Source: Lishizhenia tianjinensis (GTDB taxonomy: Bacteria; Bacteroidota; Bacteroidia; Flavobacteriales_D; Crocinitomicaceae). From it: DNA of 64,000 nt. Below, one piece after another: positions 9,152 through 16,805 of this stretch (its first letter is position 1; each line of letters starts with the position of its first letter). Both the position numbers and the translations under genes were made by a program. The notes beneath the pieces are model-generated. The model was not told the origin of the DNA, ran no database searches, and was given only the letters and a program-made list of their open reading frames with translations. Where the stretch lies: positions 186,001 to 250,000 of the forward strand of contig NZ_FPAS01000003.1 of assembly GCF_900116425.1 (NCBI RefSeq). The letters are read 5' to 3'.

Positions 9152-9514
9152 TTACTTAAGATTATAAAACACTTCAATAGTCTTCGGACCAAAGCCTTTG
9201 AATCCTCTTAAAAACTCTCTAGACTCGTTAGTATCATTTGACAATATTTTCTCACATCTTGTTAAGCCTTCTTGATTTATCTTACTTGATGCTTCTTGAA
9301 GTCGTTCTGCGATCATATATGTAAGTGATCCTCTATCGTATCCACCCCTCTTCAGTTTATTGCCAATTTCGATTACGTCAAGGTTTTCCAATTTTTGAAC
9401 ATCAAATAACTCTTGTGATTTCATTTCATCTAAATTCTTTAGTGTATTTGAAATATCCCATTTATTTACGGAAATAAGTGAGCATACAAATTTTTCCCAT
9501 GTCGTTAGTTTCAT
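9152..9514 (-). CDS. Small helix-hairpin-helix protein
   Basis: A 120-residue protein. The start chosen is the ATG at 9514, which overlaps the RAMA stop (ATGA); a longer in-frame reading to 9592 would run through the RAMA gene. The C terminus has an HhH motif, FLRGFKGFGPKTIEVF. The N-terminal half resembles the helical part of HhH-GPD proteins such as endonuclease III (WEKFVCSLISVNKWD, then GGYDRGSLTYMIAERL). It is far too short to be a full glycosylase and lacks the Fe-S cysteines. It is probably a DNA-binding subunit of the adjacent restriction-type operon. The function is inferred from context. Confidence 0.7.
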   Translation of the reverse strand: MKLTTWEKFVCSLISVNKWDISNTLKNLDEMKSQELFDVQKLENLDVIEIGNKLKRGGYDRGSLTYMIAERLQEASSKINQEGLTRCEKILSNDTNESREFLRGFKGFGPKTIEVFYNLK

Positions 9515-9792
9515 ATAGTTGATTTTAGTTTTTCTCTTAATTCGTTGAGTGATACTATTTCCTGTCCCTTTTTTATACCCCAATATGTCCAACCGTTGAG
9601 ACTTAGTTTCTCAATCCATCTCGCTGCTCCACTTGGATACTCATAAGTTTTTTCAACTCCATCAGACACAACGGTAATTGTTCCATTTTCATTCAGTTTC
9701 CCAAGTTTCTCCCCAGTCTTAACTTTATAGAGATCTGTCGAAGGTTGTAGCAAATCATTTTTGATTAAATCTTCAATTGTAATTTCTGCCAT
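9511..9792 (-). CDS. RAMA-domain protein
   Basis: A 93-residue protein consisting of little more than a RAMA (restriction enzyme adenine methylase associated) domain. It has a two-stranded 'DGVEKTYEYPSGAARWIEKL' stretch, followed by NGWTYWGIKKGQEIVSLNELR, the typical NGW-x-x-W core. RAMA domains are usually fused to methyltransferases or ParB-like proteins and are thought to bind DNA or modified bases. As a free-standing gene between a PD-(D/E)XK protein and an HhH protein, it looks like a separate recognition subunit. It starts 3 bp after the upstream stop. Confidence 0.75.
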   Translation of the reverse strand: MAEITIEDLIKNDLLQPSTDLYKVKTGEKLGKLNENGTITVVSDGVEKTYEYPSGAARWIEKLSLNGWTYWGIKKGQEIVSLNELREKLKSTI

Positions 9793-9795
9793 AAT

Positions 9796-10749
9796 TCAAG
9801 TAATATTTTTTTTGTAATATTCAATTCCTTTGAGCACAACCTCTATAGTTTGTTTAATTTGATTTATACTGTCAATAGAAGGTAAATCAAATTTTCTTGA
9901 TCCCATTTTTTTCAATGCTCCTGTGCAACCATGGATAACTTCAATAACTCCATACTTTTCTTTAGTATTCGTTGGATAGTAAATTATTATCAAAGGAATA
10001 TTTTCTTCTTTCGATAAATAATCTCTTAAAACTTCTAACCGATCATATTTTCTTCCATCTGGTTTTGGGTAATAATTGGAGATTTTTTGATAACTTATGT
10101 CAGAGCTTAAGTTGTGTTTTTTGAATTCAATTATACACTTTGCCCTTCCTTCATCATCAACAAGAAGCAAATCTGCATCTCCAGGATAAAGGCTATTAGA
10201 AGTTGAAAGAAAGCATTCCAACCGTGATGTTCCGTAGTACAAACCTTTTGATCCTATACTAATCGAACCCCCAGAGTTATTTTGTATTTTCTCCTTTAGT
10301 TCATTTATGCTAATAATAGTTGTTTCATATTCAATTTTATTGTTTGAACCAGATGAGAACCTGACAAGTAATAAATTTGATTTTTCATCACTCCAATTAT
10401 TGGAATCATCAAAAATTATTGCGTATGGAATGATAGAATAATTTTCACAAAATTTAGTATATGTTTCTACAAAGCTTTCGCCATAAGCGTTGTTTAATTC
10501 TTGAGGAATGTCTGCTAGGTTGAAATTTGTATTAATTGAACTCTCACTTATTCCCTTTAACCAAAACTCTTTAGTCAAAGTAATAGGAGATTTACTCCAA
10601 TCAACAAAGAAGTCAAAAGTAAGAGCACGAAGATTGAAATGACCAAGAATACTAGTGACGAACCAATCCTCTGGATTGCCACAAAATGAATTTGTGCGCG
10701 GTAATTTCTCGCGGTTTTCACAACTAGCTAATTGTGGTTTTTTAATCAT
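9796..10749 (-). CDS. PD-(D/E)XK nuclease-like protein of the restriction operon
   Basis: A 317-residue soluble protein. The core motif is GDADLLLVDDEGRAK...IIEFKKH near residues 200-222, i.e. an Asp, a beta hairpin and E-x-K, as in restriction-endonuclease folds. The N-terminal region (NPEDWFVTSILGHF, FFVDWSK) is of unknown fold. It starts 1 bp after the stop of the methyltransferase fusion, so the two are surely cotranscribed. It may be the cleaving subunit, with the RAMA and HhH proteins as recognition parts. No named family is recognised. Confidence 0.7.
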   Translation of the reverse strand: MIKKPQLASCENREKLPRTNSFCGNPEDWFVTSILGHFNLRALTFDFFVDWSKSPITLTKEFWLKGISESSINTNFNLADIPQELNNAYGESFVETYTKFCENYSIIPYAIIFDDSNNWSDEKSNLLLVRFSSGSNNKIEYETTIISINELKEKIQNNSGGSISIGSKGLYYGTSRLECFLSTSNSLYPGDADLLLVDDEGRAKCIIEFKKHNLSSDISYQKISNYYPKPDGRKYDRLEVLRDYLSKEENIPLIIIYYPTNTKEKYGVIEVIHGCTGALKKMGSRKFDLPSIDSINQIKQTIEVVLKGIEYYKKNIT

Positions 10750-10750
10750 A

Positions 10751-13513
10751 TTAATCTGTTACTGCTTGCCTAATATTAAAAAGTTGGGTTAAAGATTCAG
10801 TCACTGTCTCCATATACTCCTCAATGTTAAAAGCACTAAACACTGTGCGTTCGAAGTTAACTCGATCTTCTTGTTGCAATTCAATATCAAGGGGAAATCT
10901 TTCTCTGTTAAGTAGAGGTTGGAATGAATCAATGATTGCTTGACTGGACTCTTCATCCAGCAATTCAGGAGAGAGAATCCTAAAGTTTTCTTCAATTTTG
11001 TCTTTGCTTAGGTCTAATGCTCCAAGCCCTCTTCCAAATCCAAGTGACTCAATAAAGAACATACTCATAATACTATTAAGCAATGCATGTATTAGAATCA
11101 TTTCAGCTTCAGATTTATTTTCAAGAAGTGAAAAGCGAATTAACCTTTGGTCAACAAACGCTCTGTTTTCTAGTCTAGATATGAAAAGACTTTTATCGTA
11201 ATTTATATTGGCAACAAAATCTGCCATTGTTTCAGCTCTCATCTCGTACCACCTAGAACCAGTTCTTTGTAACACCTCTGTAAGAGGTCGTCCATTTGTG
11301 TTTGTTAAATTTTCAAAGCTTCTAATCCAATTCAGTGCTCCATTATGATTAAGAGCTTCTAAGGTGCTTATATCTTCGGAACAACAAAAAGCTTCTTTGT
11401 TTGGTCTGCAACTTAATCCTCTAGCTTGAGCCCCTCTTAGATTCTTTAAGACTGGTCTTATATAATCTGGTTCGATTCCATGCCCTGCCGCAGGATAAAA
11501 CATCGGATTCCAACCACGACGCTCTCCTCTTGCTATATCAAATATTTCGTTCACTGGTATAAACCTATCTTGAATATTTAAAATCCAATTCAGGTCGACA
11601 AATAAAGAACTCCATGATAGACCTAGTTCTTTTAGTTGGAGAATACGCTCGTTTGTATAAGAAACTGAAGAAACAATATCACTATTGTTTTTGAGAAGGA
11701 TATCGTCAGCAACAGCACTAACATCATCTATAGAATTTAAAGATTCTTCTAGCCTATGAAAACCAATAGCAGAAGTTGATAAAACAGTACTTGGATGTAC
11801 TCGTTTCTCGGCTATTAATAAGGTTGTAACGACATCAGCATTTTCAAACCATTTTCCATTTGCTGATATTACAATATGTTTTAGTTCATAGAAATATTGA
11901 AGTAATTGAATAAAGTCAGCACCATAATTTGTTCCTAACCACGCATTGGATAGGATCAAACCGATTTGACCTTCATCTTCCAAAATATTATAAAGATAAA
12001 AAGGGATATATGTGTAAATATCGCTTCTACCGGGTAAACTAAGGTCTGTTTCAACTTGATTTGAAATCCAATTATTTATTTGAGCAATATCTGGATTAAG
12101 GTGTCTTATATCCTCTTGCTGAATGAATGGTAAGTTAGATATTACATAACCGACTCGAGTAAATGGAATTGTAACATTTTGACCATTATTCGGATCTTTA
12201 AAGTTAATATTTTCACCAACAGACAGTTCAATTACATCCTTTCTGAATATTTTAAGAATTTTACCAAAATTTTCAGGTTTACTTAAGGACAGAGTCGCCA
12301 ACTGAATTGGAAAGGCATATTTATCAGAAGCCCAAATTGTGTTAATGACCTCATCATCAACGATACCAACTTCTGTTTTTATCTTAGCAGCTGATGCAAT
12401 GATAGTTCCTGTTCCACAACAAGGATCTAAAACTGATTTAGTTTTATCTGTGATTGTTATTCGAGCTAATAACTCTGCAAGCTTAACAGGTGTTGAAAAT
12501 TGACCTGCAATTCTACGTTTTGCATTATTTATAGAAGTCTGAAGTATATCATGCAATATTTTAACATCTATTCCAGCAATGTTAAGTTCTAATAAAAAAG
12601 TATTTAATTGAATGATTTGATTCCAAGCAGTTGTCGAAATATTTTCTTGCCCTATATTGATGCTGAAAATATTCCAGAAATTACAAGAATCTGTAATTTC
12701 TTTTAATAAATCTATTGCCTCGCTGACATCTGTATTGAAATCAATTAAATCAATTCTTTTCGCTTCATCAAAATAGTTTTTGATGATATGACCAAATACT
12801 ATTTTAATCACCCAATCGGTTAAAACCACTTTTGCAAGTACCTTATATTTATCTTCTGAAGTATATGCAGGATATTCATTGGATGAAGACCTCCACCAAG
12901 TATTGATCTGAGCGTTAAGAATGTTATTAGATCTTGATCCGTTGATTAATTCTTGGGCTGTTGCATCAGTGTTTTCTAGTATAATGTCAATAACTGAAGT
13001 TAAGGAAAGAACTTCTGCTGCAATTCTCCCCATTATACGTCCTGACTCAAAATAACTAAATAGAGTTTCTAAAATATTATCAAGAAGTTCCTTCCAAATT
13101 TGTTCATTATCCTTTACTTCAGAACGATTGTTGATTCTTATGTCATCCCAACTATATAAAATTTCAAAGTCATCCGAATCGACTTCAGATCTTACATATA
13201 GAACAGCGGATTTAACATTCCAGAGTACAAAACTATCCAGTTTAAGGATATTAGCTTTAAGTATGGCATTTGATATTAATTCACTGTCATTTATTGCCGT
13301 ATCAGGCATTTTTAATTCCCACCCCTGTATTATCTCCCCTTGATTTTTATCTCCAAACAATAAAACATCTGGGAATAAGCTTGATCTATTATTCTTTATT
13401 GTATTTTCTCCTCCTGCCCCTTTTATCCTTTTATCTCTATTGGATAAATAAACATTAATATGGGAGATAACGTCAATCGCCCAGCTTCGTTCATTATAAT
13501 TTACAACTGGCAT
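10751..13513 (-). CDS. PD-(D/E)XK nuclease / N6-adenine methyltransferase fusion (type IIG-like)
   Basis: A 920-residue protein. The N terminus has a nuclease-type motif, FPDVLLFGDKNQG...GWELKMPD (about 47-70), in a context like HsdR N-terminal domains. The middle has the gamma-class methyltransferase motifs: QFSTPVKLAELL near 340, SVLDPCCGTGTIIASA near 360 (motif I) and YVISNLPF near 462 (motif IV with Leu in place of the usual Pro, NLPF). The C-terminal 300 residues look like a target-recognition region (FDIARGERRGWNP). The start overlaps the end of the upstream methyltransferase by 13 bp. It probably modifies and cuts DNA in one chain. NLPF is unusual and might reduce methylation. Confidence 0.82.
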   Translation of the reverse strand: MPVVNYNERSWAIDVISHINVYLSNRDKRIKGAGGENTIKNNRSSLFPDVLLFGDKNQGEIIQGWELKMPDTAINDSELISNAILKANILKLDSFVLWNVKSAVLYVRSEVDSDDFEILYSWDDIRINNRSEVKDNEQIWKELLDNILETLFSYFESGRIMGRIAAEVLSLTSVIDIILENTDATAQELINGSRSNNILNAQINTWWRSSSNEYPAYTSEDKYKVLAKVVLTDWVIKIVFGHIIKNYFDEAKRIDLIDFNTDVSEAIDLLKEITDSCNFWNIFSINIGQENISTTAWNQIIQLNTFLLELNIAGIDVKILHDILQTSINNAKRRIAGQFSTPVKLAELLARITITDKTKSVLDPCCGTGTIIASAAKIKTEVGIVDDEVINTIWASDKYAFPIQLATLSLSKPENFGKILKIFRKDVIELSVGENINFKDPNNGQNVTIPFTRVGYVISNLPFIQQEDIRHLNPDIAQINNWISNQVETDLSLPGRSDIYTYIPFYLYNILEDEGQIGLILSNAWLGTNYGADFIQLLQYFYELKHIVISANGKWFENADVVTTLLIAEKRVHPSTVLSTSAIGFHRLEESLNSIDDVSAVADDILLKNNSDIVSSVSYTNERILQLKELGLSWSSLFVDLNWILNIQDRFIPVNEIFDIARGERRGWNPMFYPAAGHGIEPDYIRPVLKNLRGAQARGLSCRPNKEAFCCSEDISTLEALNHNGALNWIRSFENLTNTNGRPLTEVLQRTGSRWYEMRAETMADFVANINYDKSLFISRLENRAFVDQRLIRFSLLENKSEAEMILIHALLNSIMSMFFIESLGFGRGLGALDLSKDKIEENFRILSPELLDEESSQAIIDSFQPLLNRERFPLDIELQQEDRVNFERTVFSAFNIEEYMETVTESLTQLFNIRQAVTD

Positions 13514-14439
13514 TCTAATTCTTGGATTAAATAATTATCTACTTCAATTTGATTTAACTTAGAAACTGATAGTTCATCAATGTTATCATTAATTTCTTTG
13601 AGTCTTTTTTTGCTCGGTTTCTTATTTGATTCGAGTAAAACCTCCTCCAAACGCATTCTGATTCTTTCTTTCTTCGCCCAGTCAATTCTTTGATTGCATA
13701 CTTTTATGAAATCTGTTTCCTTATTTTTGAACTGAACCGAACCCTCATTCAATTCTATACCGATAAAATTCCTATCCTCTAAAACTGCTGCTACCATAAA
13801 ACTCCCACTTCCACAGGTATTGTCAAGCACAATATCATTTTTCTTTGTAAACGTTCGTATAAAATATCTTCCCAGCTCTACAGGTTTTTGAGTTGGATGA
13901 TACACTTCTCCTTCCGATTCAGCTGTTTTGAAATAAATAATATCGGTAGGATATCTTTTACCTTCACTTTTAACTTCAACAGGTTTAAAATCACCATAAC
14001 TTCCTGATAATTGATTCTTACGAACTCCTTTGTTGTATGGTGTTCCATCTTTCATTTGAGGTACATATAAAGGTTGCTTTTTATAGAATATGCAAACATC
14101 CTCATGTTTACGGAGAGGTTGTTTTTTGGCATTAAGAAAATTGGTTGGTTTAGATTTTTCCCAAACGATTTTGTATTTGAACATTTTCTCGTTGCTCAAA
14201 ATTAGTTTTGCGGTGAATATTCCTTGAGAAGTCAAAACAATTGCTCCATTAGGTTTAACAATTCTGTTATAATCTTTCCAAAGTTTATTAAGAGGGATAA
14301 CACTGTCCCATTTATTCTGAGTAGTACCATAAGGAAGATCACATAAAACCATGTCAATACTATTGTCAGGTATTGATTTCATAACTTTCAAGCAATCTCC
14401 TTGATGTATCTTGTTCAATAATTCTTCAATTTTTTTCAT
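13501..14439 (-). CDS. DNA (N4/N6-amino) methyltransferase, beta class
   Basis: About 312 residues from the ATG at 14439 (an ATG at 14445 is also possible; longer readings run far into the regulator gene). Motif IV comes first (DMVLCDLPYGTTQNKWD, about 29-45; DLPY in place of DPPY). The SAM-binding motif follows late (HPTQKPVELGRYFIRTF and DNTCGSGSFMVAAV near 205-235), the order of beta-class enzymes in Pfam N6_N4_Mtase. It overlaps the XRE regulator by about 14 bp and the next gene by 13 bp. It is likely the protective methylase of the operon. A Lys/Glu-rich helical C-terminal tail of about 60 residues follows the core. Confidence 0.9.
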   Translation of the reverse strand: MKKIEELLNKIHQGDCLKVMKSIPDNSIDMVLCDLPYGTTQNKWDSVIPLNKLWKDYNRIVKPNGAIVLTSQGIFTAKLILSNEKMFKYKIVWEKSKPTNFLNAKKQPLRKHEDVCIFYKKQPLYVPQMKDGTPYNKGVRKNQLSGSYGDFKPVEVKSEGKRYPTDIIYFKTAESEGEVYHPTQKPVELGRYFIRTFTKKNDIVLDNTCGSGSFMVAAVLEDRNFIGIELNEGSVQFKNKETDFIKVCNQRIDWAKKERIRMRLEEVLLESNKKPSKKRLKEINDNIDELSVSKLNQIEVDNYLIQELECQL

Positions 14440-14638
14440 TTTCATATTCTTCGGTAGAGATAAGTAATTCATTAACATCAACCTTTAATAACTTAGCTAT
14501 TTCATACAGCAATTCTAAACTTGGTTGTCTGCGATTATTACAGTATTCGTTAACCATGCTGAAACTTTTGTTGAGCTTCTCAGATAGCCAAACCTGTTTA
14601 ATACCTTTTTCTTGCAACACCTCTTTTATTCGGTTCAT
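14426..14638 (-). CDS. XRE-family regulator, controller (C)-protein-like
   Basis: A 70-residue protein that is a single Cro/CI-type HTH (IKQVWLSEKLNKSFSMVNEYCNNRRQPSLELLYEIAKLL). It is the first gene of the restriction-type operon and overlaps the methyltransferase start. A 9-bp inverted repeat covers its own start codon, which is the arrangement of an autoregulator. Controller proteins of restriction-modification systems have this size and delay nuclease expression on entry to a new host. That role is inferred. Confidence 0.85.
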   Translation of the reverse strand: MNRIKEVLQEKGIKQVWLSEKLNKSFSMVNEYCNNRRQPSLELLYEIAKLLKVDVNELLISTEEYENEKN

Positions 14639-14667
14639 ATTGTCATTTTAAGAACGTTTGACAATAT
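14637..14667. promoter_or_regulatory. Inverted repeat over the XRE gene start (C-box-like operator)
   Basis: ATATTGTCA (14637-14645) and TGACAATAT (14659-14667) are perfect complements with a 13-bp spacer, centres 22 bp apart (two helical turns). The left arm overlaps the start codon at 14636-14638, so binding there would block transcription or translation of the regulator-methyltransferase operon. Confidence 0.6.
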
Positions 14668-14830
14668 ACTAATCTGCAAGCAGAAAACAACCGATATTAT
14701 CATATATTTTTATTTAAACTTTTTTAAAATTAAATCAGTACGACGTAATCTTCTTACGTACTATGAAAAAATTAAATTTTAGTTTGAATCATTAGAAAAA
14801 ATTAAACTCAACATCTATTTTTGTCCTTTA

Positions 14831-15034
14831 ATGAAGAAGAATATCGATATAACAAAGTTTCTTGATGGCACAGAGTTCGGGCGTTTAAAGGTGCGTGTGT
14901 TTGTGTAACTGAATGAACGATATTCCGAAAAACCAGAAGATTTGACTGATATTAAAGCCGAGGTTAAAAAGGTTTTTAGCGTACCAGATGTAGAGATGAT
15001 AGCCGAACAATGGTATAATCTTACTTTTGAATAG
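14831..15034 (+). pseudogene. Small gene split by an in-frame TAA
   Basis: From the ATG at 14831 the frame reads 25 codons (MKKNIDITKFLDGTEFGRLK...), meets TAA at 14906-14908, and then continues in the same frame for 41 codons (LNERYSEKPEDLTDIKAEVK...) to TAG at 15032. Both halves read as normal protein with matching composition, so this looks like one 67-residue gene with a nonsense mutation. It lies between the defense island and the integrated element. The product is not recognised. Readthrough or two separate peptides cannot be ruled out. Confidence 0.5.
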
Positions 15035-15044
15035 CTTTTTTATT

Positions 15045-15084
15045 GATGAAGTTTGATAGAGTTTGATGAAGTATGACGGAGTTT
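15045..15084. repeat. Four 10-bp tandem repeats (GATGAAGTTT type)
   Basis: Units GATGAAGTTT, GATAGAGTTT, GATGAAGTAT and GACGGAGTTT follow without gaps. On the minus strand each reads AAAC-TnCnTC or a close variant. The exact 10-bp period suggests a phased protein-binding array rather than slippage. A second array with the same period lies at 16479-16548. Confidence 0.55.
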
Positions 15085-15107
15085 GCTAGGAAAAGTATAG
15101 CAAAAAA

Positions 15108-15130
15108 AAATCCCGCTAAAAGCGAGATTT
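15108..15130 (-). terminator. Intrinsic terminator after the small minus-strand pair
   Basis: AAATCCCGCT (15108-15117) pairs with AGCGAGATTT (15121-15130) with one mismatch. On the minus strand it is followed by a run of T (the A-run at 15102-15110). It closes the two-gene unit that starts at 15689. Confidence 0.7.
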
Positions 15131-15146
15131 CATTATCAACAATATT

Positions 15147-15449
15147 TTAGTTTTCGGCTGAATTTAAACTTCTATGATAGTCTATCAGGTTTTCTAAACT
15201 GACCTTTTCTATCAAAAGAACCTTTGGATCTTCCTCTGTTTTGCAGAACTGACCAATCAAAAGTTTGCTCTCATAAAACACTACGATATCGTCTTCCGTC
15301 CAGTTCATTTCTGACTTTAGGAAAGGATATGTTTCAAATATTTGTTTGACTGTGAGAAACATCCTATCGTTTTGATTGTCATTAGATTCTAAAGGTACGG
15401 ATATTTCATTGCAATTCCTGAAACATCTGAGTAAATTGTTTTTATCCAT
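15147..15449 (-). CDS. Small HTH-like protein, paralogue of its neighbour
   Basis: A 100-residue protein. After a 27-residue leader it shares a pattern with the upstream gene product: TVKQIFETYP, then a W-x-(E/P)-x-x-x-I segment, FY-x-x-LL-G, and a final LIDY. This resembles short winged-helix/excisionase-type domains (HTH_17 or MerR-like) common at the ends of Bacteroidetes mobile elements. It starts 15 bp after its neighbour, so the two form an operon closed by the terminator at 15108-15130. A role as excisionase or repressor is inferred only from size and position. Confidence 0.6.
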   Translation of the reverse strand: MDKNNLLRCFRNCNEISVPLESNDNQNDRMFLTVKQIFETYPFLKSEMNWTEDDIVVFYESKLLIGQFCKTEEDPKVLLIEKVSLENLIDYHRSLNSAEN

Positions 15450-15464
15450 ATATTATTTTTGATT

Positions 15465-15689
15465 CTAAGTGTTGATGTGGCGATCACGGTTTACGTCATT
15501 TACAAAATCTATGAGCTTTAAAAAGCTTTGTTCCGTTATCATTGCTTTGTTTTCCTTTCCTCCCACAAAGCCCACTAACAAGCCTGCCCTAAAGAATATT
15601 CCGATTTTAGTTGGTGTCCATCCAAGCTTTGCAGCTTGTGGGTAAAGCTCCATTAATTCGCTTGGTGAATATAATCGGACAGGACTCAT
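15465..15689 (-). CDS. Small HTH-like protein (excisionase/regulator candidate)
   Basis: A 74-residue protein: YSPSELMELYP, LGWTPTKIGIFFRAGLLVGFVGG, ENKAMITEQSFLKLIDF. This is the layout of a winged-helix DNA-binding domain (helix, turn, recognition helix, G-rich wing, C-terminal helix). It is first in a two-gene minus-strand unit and diverges from the structural genes of the element. Small DNA-binding proteins in this position often act as directionality factors or lysogeny regulators. There is no recognisable named family. Confidence 0.65.
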   Translation of the reverse strand: MSPVRLYSPSELMELYPQAAKLGWTPTKIGIFFRAGLLVGFVGGKENKAMITEQSFLKLIDFVNDVNRDRHINT

Positions 15690-15934
15690 TAATTATTTGA
15701 AGTTTAGCGGTATAACAGATATATAACGCAAAAAATCTCATTTTGACACATACAATTTATTGTTTGGCTTGATTTATAGCGTATTCGGAGTGTTTTTAAC
15801 AATTATTAGTACAGGCAACAAGTCAAAAAGCTCACTTTTTTCAAAAAAAAAGCAGGTACTAGTCCCCCCCACGTACCCCCCTTAGGTTGTCGTCCACCGC
15901 TTATAACCTTCTGAAATTTGTAAAAACGAACGAT

Positions 15935-16141
15935 ATGAATGAGTTAAAAGGAAGCAAGTTAATCTCTACTAAAGACATTCAAATCATCACAGGATACTCA
16001 ATAGAGGTTTGTCGTAGAGATCACAGAACGGTAAGAGATGCTCTTGGAAAAAAGAGCAAAATGCTAACGGTAAAGGAGTATTGCGATTACTACGAACTGG
16101 ATTATTCCGAGATCGTTTCCTACCTCAATCCATATCGCTAA
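15935..16141 (+). CDS. Small DNA-binding-like protein, first gene of the plus-strand cluster
   Basis: 68 residues from the ATG at 15935; the frame is open upstream to a TTG at 15887, but the ATG gives the cleaner start. The sequence LISTKDIQIITGYSIEVCRR, then TVRDALGKKSKMLTVKEYCDYY, reads as a helix-turn-helix followed by a helical tail. No named family is assigned. It is followed after 12 bp by a sigma-region-4-like protein, so the two may form the early control pair of the element. Confidence 0.6.
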   Translation: MNELKGSKLISTKDIQIITGYSIEVCRRDHRTVRDALGKKSKMLTVKEYCDYYELDYSEIVSYLNPYR

Positions 16142-16153
16142 AAATTTATAGCC

Positions 16154-16474
16154 ATGAGAATAGATAAATCAGACATCAATGTATTTCTGGCACTATGGAT
16201 AAAGAGTGATCCAGAATTGTGGGGGGAATTAAGAGACATCCAAATCAAGCTCCTATTGCAGCGAATAGTTAAAGAGAAAACCTTTGCTGAATTGGCTCAA
16301 GAATATCAAGTCTGTGAGACCAAGCTACGACAAATCTTCAATGCTATTCTGAAAAGAATAGAACTATCACTTGGAAGAGATGTAGCCGTTCATCTGGCTA
16401 AGATCAGCCGATTAATTGAGCGCAAAACGGTCATGCGAATTGAGTCTGACTTCAATCAAATTTTCCTGAATTAA
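16154..16474 (+). CDS. Sigma-region-4-like HTH protein
   Basis: A 106-residue soluble protein. The central stretch (ERTF-like: EKTFAELAQEYQVCETKLRQIF, about 40-65) looks like a region-4 or RNA polymerase sigma-like HTH; the rest is helical. It could be a transcription activator for the late genes, which all lie downstream on the same strand. It is followed directly by the 10-bp repeat array, which may be its binding region or an origin. Confidence 0.6.
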   Translation: MRIDKSDINVFLALWIKSDPELWGELRDIQIKLLLQRIVKEKTFAELAQEYQVCETKLRQIFNAILKRIELSLGRDVAVHLAKISRLIERKTVMRIESDFNQIFLN

Positions 16475-16478
16475 ACAA

Positions 16479-16548
16479 GACTAAACACGACCAAACACTA
16501 CTGAATACAACTATTCAGAATAAAGCAGAATAAAGCGTGACTGGATAC
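16479..16548. repeat. Seven 10-bp phased degenerate repeats
   Basis: Units: GACTAAACAC, GACCAAACAC, TACTGAATAC, AACTATTCAG, AATAAAGCAG, AATAAAGCGT, GACTGGATAC. The period is exactly 10 bp, with AAAC/AATAC/ATAAAGC cores. It occupies the 135-bp gap after the sigma-like gene. Possible roles are an iteron-like origin, a late-promoter activator array, or curved DNA. Confidence 0.55.
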
Positions 16549-16609
16549 AACCATTTGAAAATGAAAGCAAATAAACCTGCGGAACTTTGAAGAAACAAAA
16601 GCAAAAGTT

Positions 16610-16801
16610 ATGGAAGCATTACTCATCATAAACTCGATACTGGTAGCGATCTGCCTGTACTTCATAAAAGACTTTCATGGAGATTTTAAGGAGGTAGCAA
16701 AAAAGGTCGAGAAGTTAAACGACAAGGTTCAACGCATTTCAATGAAGCTGAACGATCAAGTAGAATCAATAAAAAAAAAGATCAAGAAGATAAAAGGGTA
16801 G
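16610..16801 (+). CDS. Small single-TM protein with coiled-coil tail
   Basis: A 63-residue protein: one N-terminal membrane helix (about 3-20), then a heptad-like charged tail (VAKKVEKLNDKVQRISMKLN) ending in a Lys-rich patch. It ends 4 bp before the next gene. Its size and form match small virion-membrane or envelope-anchoring proteins, but there is no recognisable family. Confidence 0.6.
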   Translation: MEALLIINSILVAICLYFIKDFHGDFKEVAKKVEKLNDKVQRISMKLNDQVESIKKKIKKIKG

Positions 16802-16805
16802 CCTA

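Noticed and set aside
9515-9592. N-terminal extension of the HhH protein
   Set aside because: It would overlap the RAMA coding sequence by 80 bp; the ATGA-coupled start at 9514 is preferred.
15866-15875. CCCCCACGTA as possible left attachment core matching CCCCCATGTA at 34584-34593
   Set aside because: Ten-base match with one difference and low complexity; not enough to call an att site.
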